Shown here: positions 5,456 to 5,474 of the stretch, piece after piece
How the letters are laid out: every line of letters begins with the position of its first letter
Numbering within the stretch: position 1 is the first letter of the stretch
Assembly (NCBI GenBank): GCA_028285035.1
Contig: JANQQF010000116.1
Location: 1-5,474, forward strand
DNA length: 5,474 bases
Origin: Phycisphaerae bacterium
Lineage (GTDB): Bacteria; Chloroflexota; Anaerolineae; 4572-78; J111
Direction of reading: 5' to 3'
The notes under the pieces: generated by a model
What the model saw: only the letters and a program-made list of their open reading frames with translations
What the model was told of the DNA's origin: nothing
Database searches by the model: none
Translations under genes and position numbers: made by a program

Positions 5456-5474
5456 CACTCGGTTTGCAAATCGG
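5441..5474 (+). CDS. Possible start of a rightward gene, cut by window edge
   Basis: An ATG at 5441 inside the second 20-bp repeat begins MDRVKHSVCKS, open to the last base. It lies downstream of the divergent promoter at 5255-5283, where a LysR-controlled gene would be expected. No convincing ribosome binding site precedes it and only 11 codons are visible, so this is a weak call; the true gene may start further on. Confidence 0.15.
   Translation, partial: MDRVKHSVCKS

Overview
The window is ordinary-looking bacterial chromosomal DNA of roughly balanced base composition. It carries the 3' end of an unidentified gene and four complete genes. In order these are an AvtA-type valine-pyruvate aminotransferase (+), a MocR-type GntR/aminotransferase fusion regulator (+), a PhzF-family isomerase-like protein (+) and a LysR-family regulator (-). 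Nothing fixes the phylum. The promoters fit a sigma-70-type consensus and the ribosome binding sites are classical. The AvtA sequence strongly resembles the enterobacterial enzyme as I remember it. The nonamer-repeat intergenic regions remind me of large-genome environmental bacteria such as Chloroflexota, but that is only a weak impression.

Bases 3-371 are the open 3' end of an unrecognised gene, closed by a strong intrinsic terminator (398-436). Bases 437-573 form the control region of avtA, with a TTGTCA-N17-TAAAAT promoter carrying an extended -10 (515-543) and a GGAGGG ribosome binding site. avtA (574-1872) is followed after 68 bp by the MocR regulator (1941-3422). The avtA/mocR junction holds two 13-bp near-identical direct repeats exactly 40 bp apart. 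The first contains the regulator's likely -10 box and the second abuts its start codon. Inverted copies of the core lie in the 3' end of avtA. This is the arrangement expected of a self-regulating MocR protein. The avtA promoter has a related ATTGTC core, so avtA may be a target.

The mocR-phzF gap and the region upstream of lysR each hold a tandem array of a degenerate 9-bp unit, TAGRGTTNN. The first array is followed by oppositely oriented units and can fold into a hairpin. Both share an identical 11-bp end, so they look like members of one dispersed repeat family. phzF (3512-4300) and lysR (5200-4280, minus) converge and overlap by 21 bp. Upstream of lysR lie a perfect ATC-N9-GAT LysR-type palindrome and a divergent rightward promoter. 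Further right is an exact 20-bp direct repeat whose second copy begins a frame that stays open to the window edge.

Together the genes suggest a small amino-acid or keto-acid metabolism neighbourhood: a transaminase, a PLP-sensing regulator and a PhzF-like enzyme, with a LysR regulator facing an unseen divergent gene. I see no defence system, mobile element, CRISPR array or RNA gene. The most unusual material is in the intergenic repeats and operators.
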